From assembly GCF_028680575.1 (NCBI RefSeq), contig NZ_JAPCKI010000001.1:1-64000 (forward strand): a stretch of 64,000 nt of DNA, given 5' to 3'. The translations under genes were made by a program, and so were the position numbers. Numbering within the stretch: the stretch's first letter is position 1; every line of letters starts with the position of its first letter. Of the stretch, positions 47,372 through 57,950 are shown one piece after another. The notes under the pieces were generated by a model, which saw nothing but the letters and a program-made list of their open reading frames with translations, did no database searches and was not told the origin of the DNA. Source of the stretch: Acidovorax benzenivorans (GTDB lineage: Bacteria > Pseudomonadota > Gammaproteobacteria > Burkholderiales > Burkholderiaceae_C).

Positions 47372-48295
47372 TCATTTGCGGCCTCCGCGTTTGTTCGCGG
47401 GCGCAGCGGGGGCCGCATCCGGGCGGGGCAATTCGTTGTCGGCCAGGGGCTTGAGCACCACCACGTGGCGCGCGCCCTGCACCTGGGCCAGCGGCGCGCA
47501 GTAGATGCGTGCAAACGCGGAGTCGGCCCGGCGCTCCACCCGCACCACGCGTGCCACCGGCAGGCCAGGCGCATACAGGCCGTCCACACCACTGGTGGTC
47601 AACAGATCGTCCTCGCGGATGTCGGCATTGGCGGGCATGAAGCGCAGCTCCATGCCGCCGCCATGGCCCGCCACCGGGTCGCCATAGGCCACGCCGCGCA
47701 CGCCGGTGCGGATGTTCAGCACCGGAATCGCCTGGTCGCGGTCCACCAGCAGCGTGACTTCGCTGACCAACGGAAACACGCGGGTGACCTGGCCCAACAC
47801 ACCGGCCTCGTCCATCACAGGGGCGCCCAGCTCCACGCCCCCCAGCTGCCCCCGGTCCAGCACCACACGGCGTGTGTAGGGGTCGGCGGTGTCGTAGATC
47901 ACCTCGGCCGCCTGGGCGGGTGTTTGCAGCCGGTCGCGCAACTCCAGCAGTTTGCGCAGCCGCTGGTTTTCCATGGTCAGCTGATCGGCCTGGTTGGCGC
48001 GCTGGCCCATCACGGTTATCTTCTTGCGGGCGGCATCCAGGTCTTCTTGCGCGGTTTGCAGCGACTGGAAATAGCTGCGCCCGTGGCTGGCGAACTCCAC
48101 CGGCTGCAGCATGAGCCACTGCACCGGATACAGCACCGTGGCCACGGCCTGGCGGAAGGGGCCGGTGATCTGAAAGCGTGCGTCGGCCACCATGAGGAAC
48201 AGCGCCAACGCGCTGAACACGGCCAAACGCGACAGGGCCGAAGGGCCCTGTTTGAAGAAAGGGGGAGCGCTGCGCTCCAGAGTACCCAGGGGCAT
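47372..48295 (-). CDS. mreC: Rod-shape-determining protein MreC
   Basis: The 307-residue protein has a short cytoplasmic N-terminus, one helix (about residues 21-38), a coiled coil (about residues 78-120, QLTMENQRLRKLLELRDRLQ) and a beta-rich periplasmic domain with VMDEAGVLGQVTRVFP and TSGVDGLYAPGLPVARV. It bridges MreB and the periplasmic synthases. A Pro/Ala-rich, basic tail ends the protein. A weak hairpin plus T tract separates it from mreB. Confidence 0.94.
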   Translation of the reverse strand: MPLGTLERSAPPFFKQGPSALSRLAVFSALALFLMVADARFQITGPFRQAVATVLYPVQWLMLQPVEFASHGRSYFQSLQTAQEDLDAARKKITVMGQRANQADQLTMENQRLRKLLELRDRLQTPAQAAEVIYDTADPYTRRVVLDRGQLGGVELGAPVMDEAGVLGQVTRVFPLVSEVTLLVDRDQAIPVLNIRTGVRGVAYGDPVAGHGGGMELRFMPANADIREDDLLTTSGVDGLYAPGLPVARVVRVERRADSAFARIYCAPLAQVQGARHVVVLKPLADNELPRPDAAPAAPANKRGGRK

Positions 48296-48393
48296 GGTGC
48301 GCAGCGGTCAAGGTCTGCCGCGTGGAGCGGGTTCCACGGGCGGGTGCTCAGAAACAAGCATTGGAGCAGGTGCAGTCATGCAATTCAGAGCGC

Positions 48394-48419
48394 AAAAAAA
48401 GTGCCTGCAGCATACAGGC
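48394..48419 (-). terminator. Weak hairpin with seven-T tract between mreB and mreC
   Basis: GCCTG (48419-48415) pairs with CAGGC (48407-48403) and on the minus strand AC-TTTTTTT follows. The stem is only 5 bp, so partial termination is likely; it would make mreB expression exceed that of mreCD. Confidence 0.5.
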
Positions 48420-48427
48420 CTGCCAGC

Positions 48428-49471
<1,044 letters not shown>

Positions 49472-49678
49472 TCAAAAATCCTCTCGGGCACGGCATGCAC
49501 GTCGGCCTGCCATCGCCAGGTATTCAGGGGGGTGTTTATGGGCTTTTTTCGCACAACGCCTAGCGGTTTGGAGGCTATTGCGGCAAAGCCGGGATAATAC
49601 CCCATCCCCTGTGAATAACTCCCTCCGGCGCGGTCCGGATCACAGCTTTACTTCTGGTTTCTCTAGATTCTCCTCCCT

Positions 49679-49978
49679 ATGGCACTGACCCCCCAGGACA
49701 TCGGCCGCATCGCCAATTTGGCACGGCTTGAGCTGACACCCTCCGAAAGTGAGCGCATGCTGACACAGCTCAATGGCTTCTTTGACATCGTGGAACAGAT
49801 GCGGGCTGTGGATACCTCGGGCGTCACGCCCCTGGCGCACCCCGTCGCGGCCATCCAGGACGTGGCTTTGCGACTGCGCGAAGATGTGGCCAGCGAGCCC
49901 AACCAGCGCGAAGCTAATCAGAAGAGCGCCCCTGCCGTGGAGCGTGGCCTGTTCCTCGTCCCCAAAGTGATCGAGTGA
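49679..49978 (+). CDS. gatC: Asp-tRNA(Asn)/Glu-tRNA(Gln) amidotransferase subunit C
   Basis: The 99-residue protein begins [20 protein letters not shown] and contains [20 protein letters not shown], both typical of GatC. It stabilises the GatA-GatB complex. No Shine-Dalgarno sequence precedes the ATG; instead the plus strand has TCTCCTCCCT there, the complement of one. The transcript may be leaderless or nearly so. gatA follows after seven bases. Confidence 0.95.
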   Translation: MALTPQDIGRIANLARLELTPSESERMLTQLNGFFDIVEQMRAVDTSGVTPLAHPVAAIQDVALRLREDVASEPNQREANQKSAPAVERGLFLVPKVIE

Positions 49979-49985
49979 GGCCCGC

Positions 49986-51488
49986 ATGAGCACAACCACC
50001 ACCCAAGCCCTGCACGACCTGGGCGTTTCCGAGCTGGCCGCCGGCCTGCGCGACAAGCAGTTTTCTGCCGTCGAAGCTGCACAGCATTTTCTGGCCCGCG
50101 CCAAGGCGCACCAGAACCTGGGCGCCTTCGTGGCCCTGAACGAAGACACCACCCTGGCACAAGCCCGAGCGGCGGATGCCCGCCTCGCCGCAGGCACGGC
50201 AGGCGCGCTGGAAGGCGTGCCCATCGCACACAAGGACATTTTTGTCACCCGCGACTTCCCCAGCACGGCAGGCTCCAGGATGCTCGCGGGCTACCAGTCC
50301 CCGTTTGACGCCACCGTGGTCGCCAAGCTCGCCGACGCGGGCGCCGTGACGCTGGGCAAGCTCAACTGCGACGAGTTCGCCATGGGCTCGGCCAACGAAA
50401 ACTCGGCCGTCGCCCCCGTGGGCTTCGACGCCCCGGCCCCCGTGCGCAACCCCTGGGACACCAGCCGCATCCCCGGTGGCTCGTCCGGCGGCAGTGCCGT
50501 GGCCGTAGCCGCGCGCCTGGCCCCTGCAGTGACGGGCACGGACACCGGAGGCTCCATCCGCCAGCCTGCATCGTTCTGTGGCATCACCGGCATCAAGCCC
50601 ACCTATGGCCGCGCTAGCCGCTACGGCATGATCGCGTTCGCCTCCAGTCTGGACCAAGCCGGCCCGATGGCCCGCTCGGCCGAAGACTGCGCGCTGCTGC
50701 TGTCCGCCATGTGTGGCCCGGACCTGGACCGCGACTCCACGTCGCTCGATGTGCCTGCCGAGAACTTCAGCGCAAAGCTCAACGACAGCATCGACGGCCT
50801 GCGCATCGGCATCCCCGCCGAGTTCTTTGGCGAAGGCCTGACGCCCGATGTGCGCGCTGCGGTGGATGCCGCCCTGAAGGAATACGAGAAGCTCGGCGCC
50901 AAGCTCGTGCCCATCAGCCTGCCGCGCACCCAGCTGTCCATTCCGGTCTACTACATCATTGCCCCGGCCGAAGCCTCGTCCAACCTCTCCCGCTTTGACG
51001 GTGTGAAGTTCGGCCACCGCGCCAAGGACTACACCGACCTGGTGGACATGTACAAGAAGACGCGCGCCGAAGGCTTTGGCGACGAGGTCAAGCGCCGCAT
51101 CATGATTGGCGCCTACGTGCTGAGCCATGGCTACTACGACGCGTACTACCTGCAGGCGCAAAAGATCCGTCGCATGATTGCCGACGACTTCCAGAATGCC
51201 TTCAAGGACTGCGACCTGATCGCAGGCCCCGTGGCGCCAACTGTGGCCTGGAAGCTGGGCGACCACGGCAACGACCCGCTGGCCGACTACCTGGCCGACA
51301 TCTTCACCCTGCCCGGTTCGCTGGCAGGGCTGCCCGGCATGAGCGTGCCCGCAGGTTTTGGCGAAGGGGGTTTGCCTGTAGGCCTGCAGCTGATTGGCAA
51401 CTACTTCCAGGAAGCCCGCCTTCTGAACGCTGCGCACCGCCTGCAGCAAGCCACCGATTTCCACCTCCGCCAACCCGGAGGTCTGTGA
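49986..51488 (+). CDS. gatA: Glutamyl-/aspartyl-tRNA amidotransferase subunit A
   Basis: The 500-residue amidase releases ammonia from glutamine for transfer to misacylated Glu-tRNA(Gln) or Asp-tRNA(Asn). The amidase Ser-cisSer-Lys triad is present: Lys83 ([10 protein letters not shown]), Ser166 in GGSSGGS and Ser190 in [11 protein letters not shown]. It lies between gatC and gatB with spacings of seven and one bases, a compact operon. The indirect route to Gln-tRNA and/or Asn-tRNA is therefore present. Confidence 0.97.
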   Translation: MSTTTTQALHDLGVSELAAGLRDKQFSAVEAAQHFLARAKAHQNLGAFVALNEDTTLAQARAADARLAAGTAGALEGVPIAHKDIFVTRDFPSTAGSRMLAGYQSPFDATVVAKLADAGAVTLGKLNCDEFAMGSANENSAVAPVGFDAPAPVRNPWDTSRIPGGSSGGSAVAVAARLAPAVTGTDTGGSIRQPASFCGITGIKPTYGRASRYGMIAFASSLDQAGPMARSAEDCALLLSAMCGPDLDRDSTSLDVPAENFSAKLNDSIDGLRIGIPAEFFGEGLTPDVRAAVDAALKEYEKLGAKLVPISLPRTQLSIPVYYIIAPAEASSNLSRFDGVKFGHRAKDYTDLVDMYKKTRAEGFGDEVKRRIMIGAYVLSHGYYDAYYLQAQKIRRMIADDFQNAFKDCDLIAGPVAPTVAWKLGDHGNDPLADYLADIFTLPGSLAGLPGMSVPAGFGEGGLPVGLQLIGNYFQEARLLNAAHRLQQATDFHLRQPGGL

Positions 51489-51489
51489 C

Positions 51490-52941
51490 ATGACGACCAG
51501 CAAATTGATCCACGGGTATGAAGTCGTTATCGGCTTCGAAACCCACACCCAGCTTGCCACGCAGAGCAAGATCTTCAGCCGCGCCCCCACTGCCTTTGGC
51601 GCCGAGCCCAACACGCAGGCCTGCGCGGTAGACCTGGCCCTGCCGGGCACCCTGCCTGTAATGAACCGCGAGGCGGTGGCCTGCGCTATCAAATTAGGAC
51701 TGGCTCTGGGCTCCCACATTGCGCCCGTGAGCATTTTTGCCCGCAAGAATTATTTCTACCCCGACCTGCCCAAGGGCTACCAGATCAGCCAGTTCGAGAT
51801 CCCGGTGGTGCAGGGCGGCGAGGTCGAGTTCTTCTTGGGCGACGAAAAGAAGACCGTGCGCCTGGTGCGCGCCCACCTCGAAGAAGACGCGGGCAAATCG
51901 CTGCACGAGGACTTCATCGGCCAATCGGGCATCGACCTGAACCGCGCCGGAACGCCGCTGCTGGAGATCGTGACCGAGCCCGACATGCGCTCGTCCGACG
52001 AGGCCGTGGCCTATGCCAAAGAGCTGCACAAGATCGTGACCTGGATCGGCATCTGCGACGGCAACATGCAAGAGGGCAGCTTCCGCTGCGACGCCAACGT
52101 GTCGGTGCGCAAGCCCGGCCAGCCGCTGGGTACCCGCCGCGAGATCAAGAACCTGAACTCGTTCAAGTTCATGCAGCAGGCCATCGACTACGAGATCCGC
52201 TGGCAGATCGAGCAGATCGAAGACGGCCACGCCATCCAGCAGGCCACCGTGCTGTTCGACCCTGACACCGGCGAAACGCGCGCGATGCGGACCAAGGAAG
52301 ATGCGGCGGACTACCGCTACTTCCCCGACCCGGACCTGCCTCCGCTACACATTTCAGAGCAATGGGTGCAAGAACAACGTGCGCTCATGGCCGAATTGCC
52401 TCGCAGCATGGCGGCACGTTTTGTGGCGGACTACGGCCTGCCCGAGTACGACGCCACCACGCTCACGCAGAGCAAGGCTATGGCTGCCTACTTCGAAGCC
52501 GTGGCCAAAGCCTGCGGCCAGCCCAAGCTGGCCAGCAACTGGATCATGGGCGAGGTGTCGCGCCGCCTGAATGCTGGCGAATCCGGCATCGAGCAGGCGC
52601 CGGTCACGGCAGCCCAACTGGCCGCATTGATCGGCCGCATTGCCGACGGCACGATCTCCAACAACGCCGCCAAGCAGGTGTTTGATGCGCTGTGGACCGG
52701 CGATTCGAACGACGTGGACGCCGTCATCGAATCCAAGGGCCTCAAGCAGATGAACGACTCTGGCGCGCTGGAGAAGATCATCGACGAGGTGATTGCTGCC
52801 AACACGGACAACGTGGCTCAGTTTCGTGCGGGCAAGGACAAGGCCTTCAACGCACTGGTCGGCCAGATCATGAAGGCCAGCAAGGGTAAGGCCAATCCGA
52901 CGCAGGTCAACGAACTGTTGCGCGCCAAGCTGGCGGGCTGA
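51490..52941 (+). CDS. gatB: Glutamyl-/aspartyl-tRNA amidotransferase subunit B
   Basis: The 483-residue protein phosphorylates and amidates the tRNA-bound Glu or Asp. Family motifs are [52 protein letters not shown] and [13 protein letters not shown]. The C-terminal tRNA-binding helical domain ends with [13 protein letters not shown]. It starts two bases after the gatA stop and is followed by a perfect 14-bp terminator stem. Confidence 0.98.
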   Translation: MTTSKLIHGYEVVIGFETHTQLATQSKIFSRAPTAFGAEPNTQACAVDLALPGTLPVMNREAVACAIKLGLALGSHIAPVSIFARKNYFYPDLPKGYQISQFEIPVVQGGEVEFFLGDEKKTVRLVRAHLEEDAGKSLHEDFIGQSGIDLNRAGTPLLEIVTEPDMRSSDEAVAYAKELHKIVTWIGICDGNMQEGSFRCDANVSVRKPGQPLGTRREIKNLNSFKFMQQAIDYEIRWQIEQIEDGHAIQQATVLFDPDTGETRAMRTKEDAADYRYFPDPDLPPLHISEQWVQEQRALMAELPRSMAARFVADYGLPEYDATTLTQSKAMAAYFEAVAKACGQPKLASNWIMGEVSRRLNAGESGIEQAPVTAAQLAALIGRIADGTISNNAAKQVFDALWTGDSNDVDAVIESKGLKQMNDSGALEKIIDEVIAANTDNVAQFRAGKDKAFNALVGQIMKASKGKANPTQVNELLRAKLAG

Positions 52942-52964
52942 CCCACGCCGACGGGCAACAACGC

Positions 52965-52998
52965 AAACAACAAAGGGCCTCACAGCCCTTTGTTGTTT
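52965..52998. terminator. Bidirectional terminator between gatB and the DUF4124 gene
   Basis: A perfect 14-bp stem (52965-52978 with 52985-52998) has a 6-base loop; the arms are A-rich and T-rich at their ends, so it can work in both directions for the convergent genes. Confidence 0.85.
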
Positions 52999-53059
52999 GG
53001 ACGTTCTGGTGGACTTTGTAGGCCAAGGGCGGGAGGAGTGCTCTCAGCGCCTTACTGCC

Positions 53060-53755
53060 CTACCGCGTGGCGGCCGGTGCGGCGTCGCTGGCGGGCGCAG
53101 CGCCCGACAAGGGCATGCGCTGGGCGTCCCACAGCTTGCGCAGCTGGGCCAGCTCCACATCAAAGCGCTGGTGTACGCGGCGCTTTTCCTGGTCTTGCCC
53201 GGCAATGAACCGTTGCTGCTCGGCAATGCTTTCTTCGTTCTCAGCAATCTTGCGGCGCAGTGGCATGGGGGCCTTGTTGAGGTCCTTTTTGTAGAACTCC
53301 AACTCGACATCAAAGGCTTTGCGCTGCTGGGTCAGTTCGATCAGGCGCTTTTCGGCAGTGGCGGTCACGTCATCGACGAGCTGGATGGCCGCAGCGCGCT
53401 CCACGTCGTGGGTAGCCTTGTCGGGGTAACGGGCCGTCAACGCGCGTTCGCGGCGGCGCTCTTCCAGTTCGCGTGCACGGGCTTCGGCCTCTTTGCGGCG
53501 CTGTGCCTCTTGCGCGGCACGCTCCTGCTCGGTCAGCGAGGGGCCGATTTGCCGCCGCACGATGCCCGAGGGGCCGAGCTCGCGCTGCTCGCGGTCCAGA
53601 CATTCAGCGATAGGTCGGTCGGCCGTCAAGCGTCGGCCATTGCGGTCCACGCAGGTGTAGATGCCGCTGGATGTCCCGGGGGTTTGCGCCCACGCCAAAT
53701 CAGCGCCCAGGGTGGCCAACAGAACCCCGCCCATGATCCACGCCGATTTGCTCAA
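53060..53755 (-). CDS. DUF4124-domain periplasmic protein with coiled coil
   Basis: The 231-residue protein has a signal peptide ending LAWAQTP, then the DUF4124 segment GIYTCVDRNGRRLTADRPIAEC, and then a long charged coiled coil (about residues 80-200, rich in Arg, Glu, Gln). The two cysteines around the DUF4124 region may form a disulfide. The family is unstudied. It starts five bases after the pyrE stop on the same strand, so it is probably co-transcribed with pyrE. Function is unknown. Confidence 0.8.
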   Translation of the reverse strand: MSKSAWIMGGVLLATLGADLAWAQTPGTSSGIYTCVDRNGRRLTADRPIAECLDREQRELGPSGIVRRQIGPSLTEQERAAQEAQRRKEAEARARELEERRRERALTARYPDKATHDVERAAAIQLVDDVTATAEKRLIELTQQRKAFDVELEFYKKDLNKAPMPLRRKIAENEESIAEQQRFIAGQDQEKRRVHQRFDVELAQLRKLWDAQRMPLSGAAPASDAAPAATR

Positions 53756-53760
53756 ACCGT

Positions 53761-54459
53761 CTACCCCTCGTTGACGCCATACCGCTGGCGGTAGGCCAGC
53801 ACTTTTTCGTGATGGGAACGCATCCCCTCCGCCCCGTTGTGCTCCAGGTACAGCAATAAGTCTGCCAGCCGTGCAATGGCGCAGACCTGCATGCCCAGTT
53901 GCTCGCGCACGTACTGCACGGCGCTGTGGTCCACGTCCTGGCCATTCTCGGTGGCTTTTTCCTGGCGGTCCAGTGCAATGGCGACCGCATGGGGCGTGGC
54001 GCCAGCGGCACGGATGATGGCGATGGACTCGCGGGCAGCGGTGCCCGCCGACATCACGTCGTCCACGATGAGCACCCGGCCCTGCAGTGGCGCGCCCACC
54101 AGCGTGCCGCCCTCGCCGTGGTCCTTGGCCTCCTTGCGGTTGTAGGCAAAAGGCACATTGCGGCCCAGCCGGGCCAGTTCCACCGCCACGGTGGCAGCCA
54201 GCGGAATGCCCTTGTATGCGGGGCCAAACACCATGTCGAATTCGATGCCGCTGGCCAGCAGGGCTTTTGCATAGAATTCCGCGAGCCGCCCGATCTTGCG
54301 GCCGTCGTCGAACAGACCGGCATTGAAAAAGTAGGGGCTCAAACGCCCAGCCTTGGTCTTGAATTCACCAAACCGCAGCACGCCCGACTCGACGGCAAAA
54401 CGGACGAAATCCTGCGCCAGCTGGCCCTGTTCGGGGGTTTGCACGCCAACATCCACCAT
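53761..54459 (-). CDS. pyrE: Orotate phosphoribosyltransferase
   Basis: The 232-residue enzyme converts orotate and PRPP to orotidine monophosphate in pyrimidine synthesis. The PRPP-binding motif is VLIVDDVMSAGTAARES; FGEFKTKAGRLSPYFFNAGL and GPAYKGIPLA are also typical. The start at 54459 has AAGGA upstream. The start codon touches that region of the divergent xth gene: an ATG for xth at 54458-54460 would overlap this one in CATG. Confidence 0.96.
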   Translation of the reverse strand: MVDVGVQTPEQGQLAQDFVRFAVESGVLRFGEFKTKAGRLSPYFFNAGLFDDGRKIGRLAEFYAKALLASGIEFDMVFGPAYKGIPLAATVAVELARLGRNVPFAYNRKEAKDHGEGGTLVGAPLQGRVLIVDDVMSAGTAARESIAIIRAAGATPHAVAIALDRQEKATENGQDVDHSAVQYVREQLGMQVCAIARLADLLLYLEHNGAEGMRSHHEKVLAYRQRYGVNEG

Positions 54460-54469
54460 GGGGAAATCC

Positions 54470-55273
54470 TTGTTCAAGTTAACCAGCCTCAATCTCAATG
54501 GCATCCGCTCGGCCACCAGCAAAGGCGTGGAAAGCTGGATGGCAGCCACGCGGCCGGATTGTATTTGTGTGCAGGAAGTCAAGGCCCAGGCCGCCGACAT
54601 GGCCAACCGGTTCGAGCGCCTAGCCGACCTGCAGGGACACTTCCAATTTGCCCAAAAGAAGGGCTATTCGGGCGTAGGCATCTACACCCGGCACCAGCCA
54701 TCGGATGTAGTCATTGGCTATGGATCGGCAGAGTTCGATGCAGAAGGACGATATGTCGAGCTGCGTTTTGACACGCCCGCCCGCAAGCTGTCCATCATCA
54801 GCGCGTACTTTCCCAGCGGCTCCTCAGGTGAAGAGCGCCAGTTGGCCAAGTTCCGCTTTCTGGCCGAGTTCCACCCCCACCTCATGCGCCTGAAGGCCGA
54901 GCGCGACTTCATCCTGTGTGGCGACATCAACATTGCGCACCAGCAAATCGACCTCAAAAACTGGCGCAGCAACCAGAAGAACAGTGGTTTTTTGCCCGAA
55001 GAACGCGCCTGGATGACAAAGTTGTTACACACAACTGATGAAGGCGGCGGCATCATAGACGTTTACCGTCAGTTACAACCTACCGCCACCGACACCGCCT
55101 ACACCTGGTGGAGCAACCGCGGTCAGGCCTATGCCAACAACGTGGGTTGGCGGCTGGACTACCACCTGGCTACCCCTGCGCTCGCGGCGCTGGCGCGCGC
55201 TGAACATATTTACAAGGGCGAGAAATTCTCGGACCACGCACCCATCACGGTGGACTACGCACTGACTCTATAA
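54470..55273 (+). CDS. xth: Exodeoxyribonuclease III (AP endonuclease)
   Basis: The 267-residue enzyme incises DNA at abasic sites in base-excision repair. Catalytic motifs are SLNLNGIRSA, CVQEVKAQ, GDINIAHQQIDLKNW and the final SDHAPITVDY. The start is taken as TTG at 54470 (MFKLTSLNLNGIRSA) with GGGGA before it. An ATG at 54458 is also in frame but has no ribosome site and overlaps the pyrE start codon. With either start there is essentially no intergenic DNA, so each promoter must lie inside the other gene. Confidence 0.94.
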   Translation: MFKLTSLNLNGIRSATSKGVESWMAATRPDCICVQEVKAQAADMANRFERLADLQGHFQFAQKKGYSGVGIYTRHQPSDVVIGYGSAEFDAEGRYVELRFDTPARKLSIISAYFPSGSSGEERQLAKFRFLAEFHPHLMRLKAERDFILCGDINIAHQQIDLKNWRSNQKNSGFLPEERAWMTKLLHTTDEGGGIIDVYRQLQPTATDTAYTWWSNRGQAYANNVGWRLDYHLATPALAALARAEHIYKGEKFSDHAPITVDYALTL

Positions 55274-55299
55274 GCCTCAGCCCCAGACACTCCGCCCCG

Positions 55300-57207
55300 A
55301 TGACCGACGCCAGCACCTCCGCCCCGCCTCCCGCCCACAGTTTTCGCCCCCAAAGCGCCGAGGCGCTGTGGCGTCAGATCTCCACCCCCCACCCCATGGT
55401 GGGCAAGGCACGGCACCTGGGCGAGGCGCTGGTGCACGCAGGACTGCTGTCCACCCCGGACCTGGCAGAGGGCCTGCAGGCGCAGCAAGAAGAGCGTGGC
55501 AACGGCGTGCAGCGGCCCATCGGCCAGATCCTGGTGGACCGGGGGGCCCTCACCCAAGACCAGCTGCGCAGCGTGATTGCCACCTGGCTGGGCGAATACA
55601 CCGTGCACCCCGGCGACATCACGCCCGAAGCGTCGGCCCTGGCGCTGATCCCCCGTGCCGTGGCCGAGCGCGAGTCCGTGCTGCCCCTGATCGCACGCGA
55701 AGACGCGCTGGTGCTGCTGATGGCCGACCCCTGGGACCGTGTGCTGATCGACGAGATCCGCTTTCTGACCCAGCGGCGGCTGATTCCGCTGCGGGCGGCG
55801 CCCGGCACGCTGATGCCCGCCATCCACAAGGCCTACCGCACCCGCCCCACCGACGCAGGCGGCGCGGCAGCGGGCGCACGCGCCACCTCGCAAGAGCTGC
55901 TGACCAACCTGAACACCACGTCGCCAGACGCCGACACCGAGCAGGCCGACGTGATCAGCGAGTCGGACAACACCCTGGTGCGGCTCATCAACTCGGTGAT
56001 TGACGAAGCCATCAGCCACCGTGCCTCGGACATCCACATCGAGACCGAGCCCGCCCCGCACAACGTGCGTGTGCGCCTGCGCATCGACGGCGACCTGGTG
56101 CCCTACCTGGAGCTGCCCGCGCGCTACCGCTTTGCAATGGTGGCGCGCATCAAGATCATGGCCAGCATGGACATCTCGGAGCACCGCAAACCGCAGGACG
56201 GCAAGATCGACTTTGCCCGCTTTGGCGGCCCCCCGGTGGAGCTGCGCGTGGTCACCGTGCCCACCTCGCGCGGGCTGGAAGACGTGGTGCTGCGCCTGCT
56301 GGCGGGCGCCAAGCCCCTGCCGCTGGAGAACATCGGCCTGAGCCAGCCCAACCTGCTGGCGCTGCGGGCAGTGGTGCAGAAAAGCTATGGGCTGGTGCTG
56401 GTGTGTGGCCCCACGGGCTGTGGCAAGACGACCACGCTGCACTCGGTGGTGCGCGACATCAACACCGCAGGCCGCAAGATCTGGACGGCCGAAGACCCCA
56501 TCGAGATCACGCAGGAGGGGCTGCGCCAGGTGCAGGTCAACGCGCGCATCGGCTGGACCTTTGCGGCGGCCATGCGTACCTTTTTGCGCGCCGACCCGGA
56601 CGTGATCATGATCGGCGAAATGCGCGACGAGGAGACTGCGCGCATCGCCATCGAGGCCTCGCTCACCGGCCATCTGGTGCTGTCCACCCTGCACACCAAC
56701 TCGGCACCCGAGAGCATTGCGCGCCTGCTCGAAATCGGCCTGGACCCGTTCAACTTCTCGGACTCGCTGCTCGCCATCCTTGCGCAGCGCCTGGTGCGGC
56801 GCCTGTGCACCGCCTGCCGCGAGCCGCGTGTGGCCGACGATGACGTGTTGGCGGGCCTCGCGTCGCAGTATCTGGAGAGCGGCACCCACAACACCACCGA
56901 AGCCCGCCAAGCGCAAATCGTGCGCTGGCGCCAACAATACGGCGGCGCGCAAGGCGAGCTGCGAATGTGGCGCCCCGTAGGCTGCACCCAGTGCGAGGGC
57001 CACGGTTATCGCGGCCGTCTGGGCATCCATGAGCTGATGATGTGCGACGAAGCCATTCGCCAGCACATCCGCCACCGCGCCCCCGCCTCGGATATCCGGC
57101 ACTCCGCCCTGACTGCCGGCATGCTCACCCTACGGCAGGACGGCATCGAAAAGGTACTGCAGGGCCTGACCGACATGAACGAAGTGGTGGCCGCGACCAA
57201 CCTGTAG
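55300..57207 (+). CDS. PilB/GspE/MshE-like secretion ATPase with MshEN-like N-domain
   Basis: The 635-residue protein is a type II secretion/type IV pilus ATPase: Walker A GPTGCGKTTTL (370-380), Asp box AEDPIEITQEGLRQVQV, Walker B RADPDVIMIGEMRDEE, His box STLHTNSA and a zinc site of two CxxC pairs (CTAC at 503, CTQC later). The N-domain has two HLGEALVHAGLL-x-DLAEGLQAQ / PIGQILVDRGALTQDQL repeats, the form that binds c-di-GMP in MshE. No pilin or platform gene is nearby. It lies directly upstream of a diguanylate cyclase cluster. That it responds to c-di-GMP is inference. Confidence 0.88.
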   Translation: MTDASTSAPPPAHSFRPQSAEALWRQISTPHPMVGKARHLGEALVHAGLLSTPDLAEGLQAQQEERGNGVQRPIGQILVDRGALTQDQLRSVIATWLGEYTVHPGDITPEASALALIPRAVAERESVLPLIAREDALVLLMADPWDRVLIDEIRFLTQRRLIPLRAAPGTLMPAIHKAYRTRPTDAGGAAAGARATSQELLTNLNTTSPDADTEQADVISESDNTLVRLINSVIDEAISHRASDIHIETEPAPHNVRVRLRIDGDLVPYLELPARYRFAMVARIKIMASMDISEHRKPQDGKIDFARFGGPPVELRVVTVPTSRGLEDVVLRLLAGAKPLPLENIGLSQPNLLALRAVVQKSYGLVLVCGPTGCGKTTTLHSVVRDINTAGRKIWTAEDPIEITQEGLRQVQVNARIGWTFAAAMRTFLRADPDVIMIGEMRDEETARIAIEASLTGHLVLSTLHTNSAPESIARLLEIGLDPFNFSDSLLAILAQRLVRRLCTACREPRVADDDVLAGLASQYLESGTHNTTEARQAQIVRWRQQYGGAQGELRMWRPVGCTQCEGHGYRGRLGIHELMMCDEAIRQHIRHRAPASDIRHSALTAGMLTLRQDGIEKVLQGLTDMNEVVAATNL

Positions 57208-57383
57208 TCCCCATCAGCCACCCGCCAACCCGCAAACACCGTTAACAATTGTCAAAACCACCCGCCATGCTGCAATTTTCCATTGGACGGCGATCGGCTT
57301 TCCTGCTTTCGCGGGCATAGTCGGGCCGTGCTACTACCCCATAACCGGAGCCATTCCGGGCCCCGACGCGTGGGCAAGAAGAT

Positions 57384-57950
57384 GTGAAAGTGGAGACGAT
57401 GTTGTTCAGACTCCTGGCTGCCTTGCGGTCCCGCGCAGGCGCCGCCTTGCTGGCCCTGATAGGGCCCCTGAGCCTGTGCCTGCCGCAGTGGGCTCACTCC
57501 GCCCCCGTGTGCCCCACTCCTCAGGGGCGCGGGGTGCTGCAACTGCAATCACCCGGCGAAGGCCGGGCCCAGGCCTGCGATCTGCAGGCCCTGGAGCGGC
57601 TGCCCGCGCGCGATGTCACCACCACCTTGCCTCCAGCGCTGGGTCTGGCCGGTGAACACCGCTGGACCGGGGTGCCACTGCGCCAGTTGGTCGAGCACCT
57701 GGGTGGCGGCGAACGCAGCCGTATCGTGCTGACCGCCTTGAACGACTATACGGTGGAGATCCCCTGGAGCGACCTGCTCCGCTACGACCCCGTGCTGGCC
57801 TACCGGCGCGACGGCGAGCGCATGAGCATCCGAGACAAGGGGCCGCTGATCCTGATCTACCCGTTTGGCGCGGCCCACCCCGCCCTGCAGCAGGGCCAGG
57901 ACTACGTCAACCGCACCATCTGGCAGGTCCATGCCTTATCCGTCCGCTAA
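57384..57950 (+). CDS. Periplasmic molybdopterin-oxidoreductase-fold protein
   Basis: The 188-residue protein has a signal peptide (ending AHSAPVC) and then a small domain with HRWTGVPLRQLVEHLGG, VLTALNDYTVEIPWSDLLRY and GPLILIYPFGAAHPA, resembling the molybdopterin-binding domain of sulfite-oxidase-type enzymes. The domain is short and lacks an obvious catalytic cysteine, so it is more likely a binding or sensing protein. Its 3-prime end overlaps the diguanylate cyclase gene by 20 bases. The start is GTG at 57384; an ATG at 57399 is an alternative. Confidence 0.7.
   Translation: MKVETMLFRLLAALRSRAGAALLALIGPLSLCLPQWAHSAPVCPTPQGRGVLQLQSPGEGRAQACDLQALERLPARDVTTTLPPALGLAGEHRWTGVPLRQLVEHLGGGERSRIVLTALNDYTVEIPWSDLLRYDPVLAYRRDGERMSIRDKGPLILIYPFGAAHPALQQGQDYVNRTIWQVHALSVR

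Noticed and set aside
51684..51702. CTATCAAATTAGGACTGGCT inside gatB as another family A repeat
   Set aside because: Only the short CTATCAAA word matches; the protein there ([10 protein letters not shown]) is normal for GatB.
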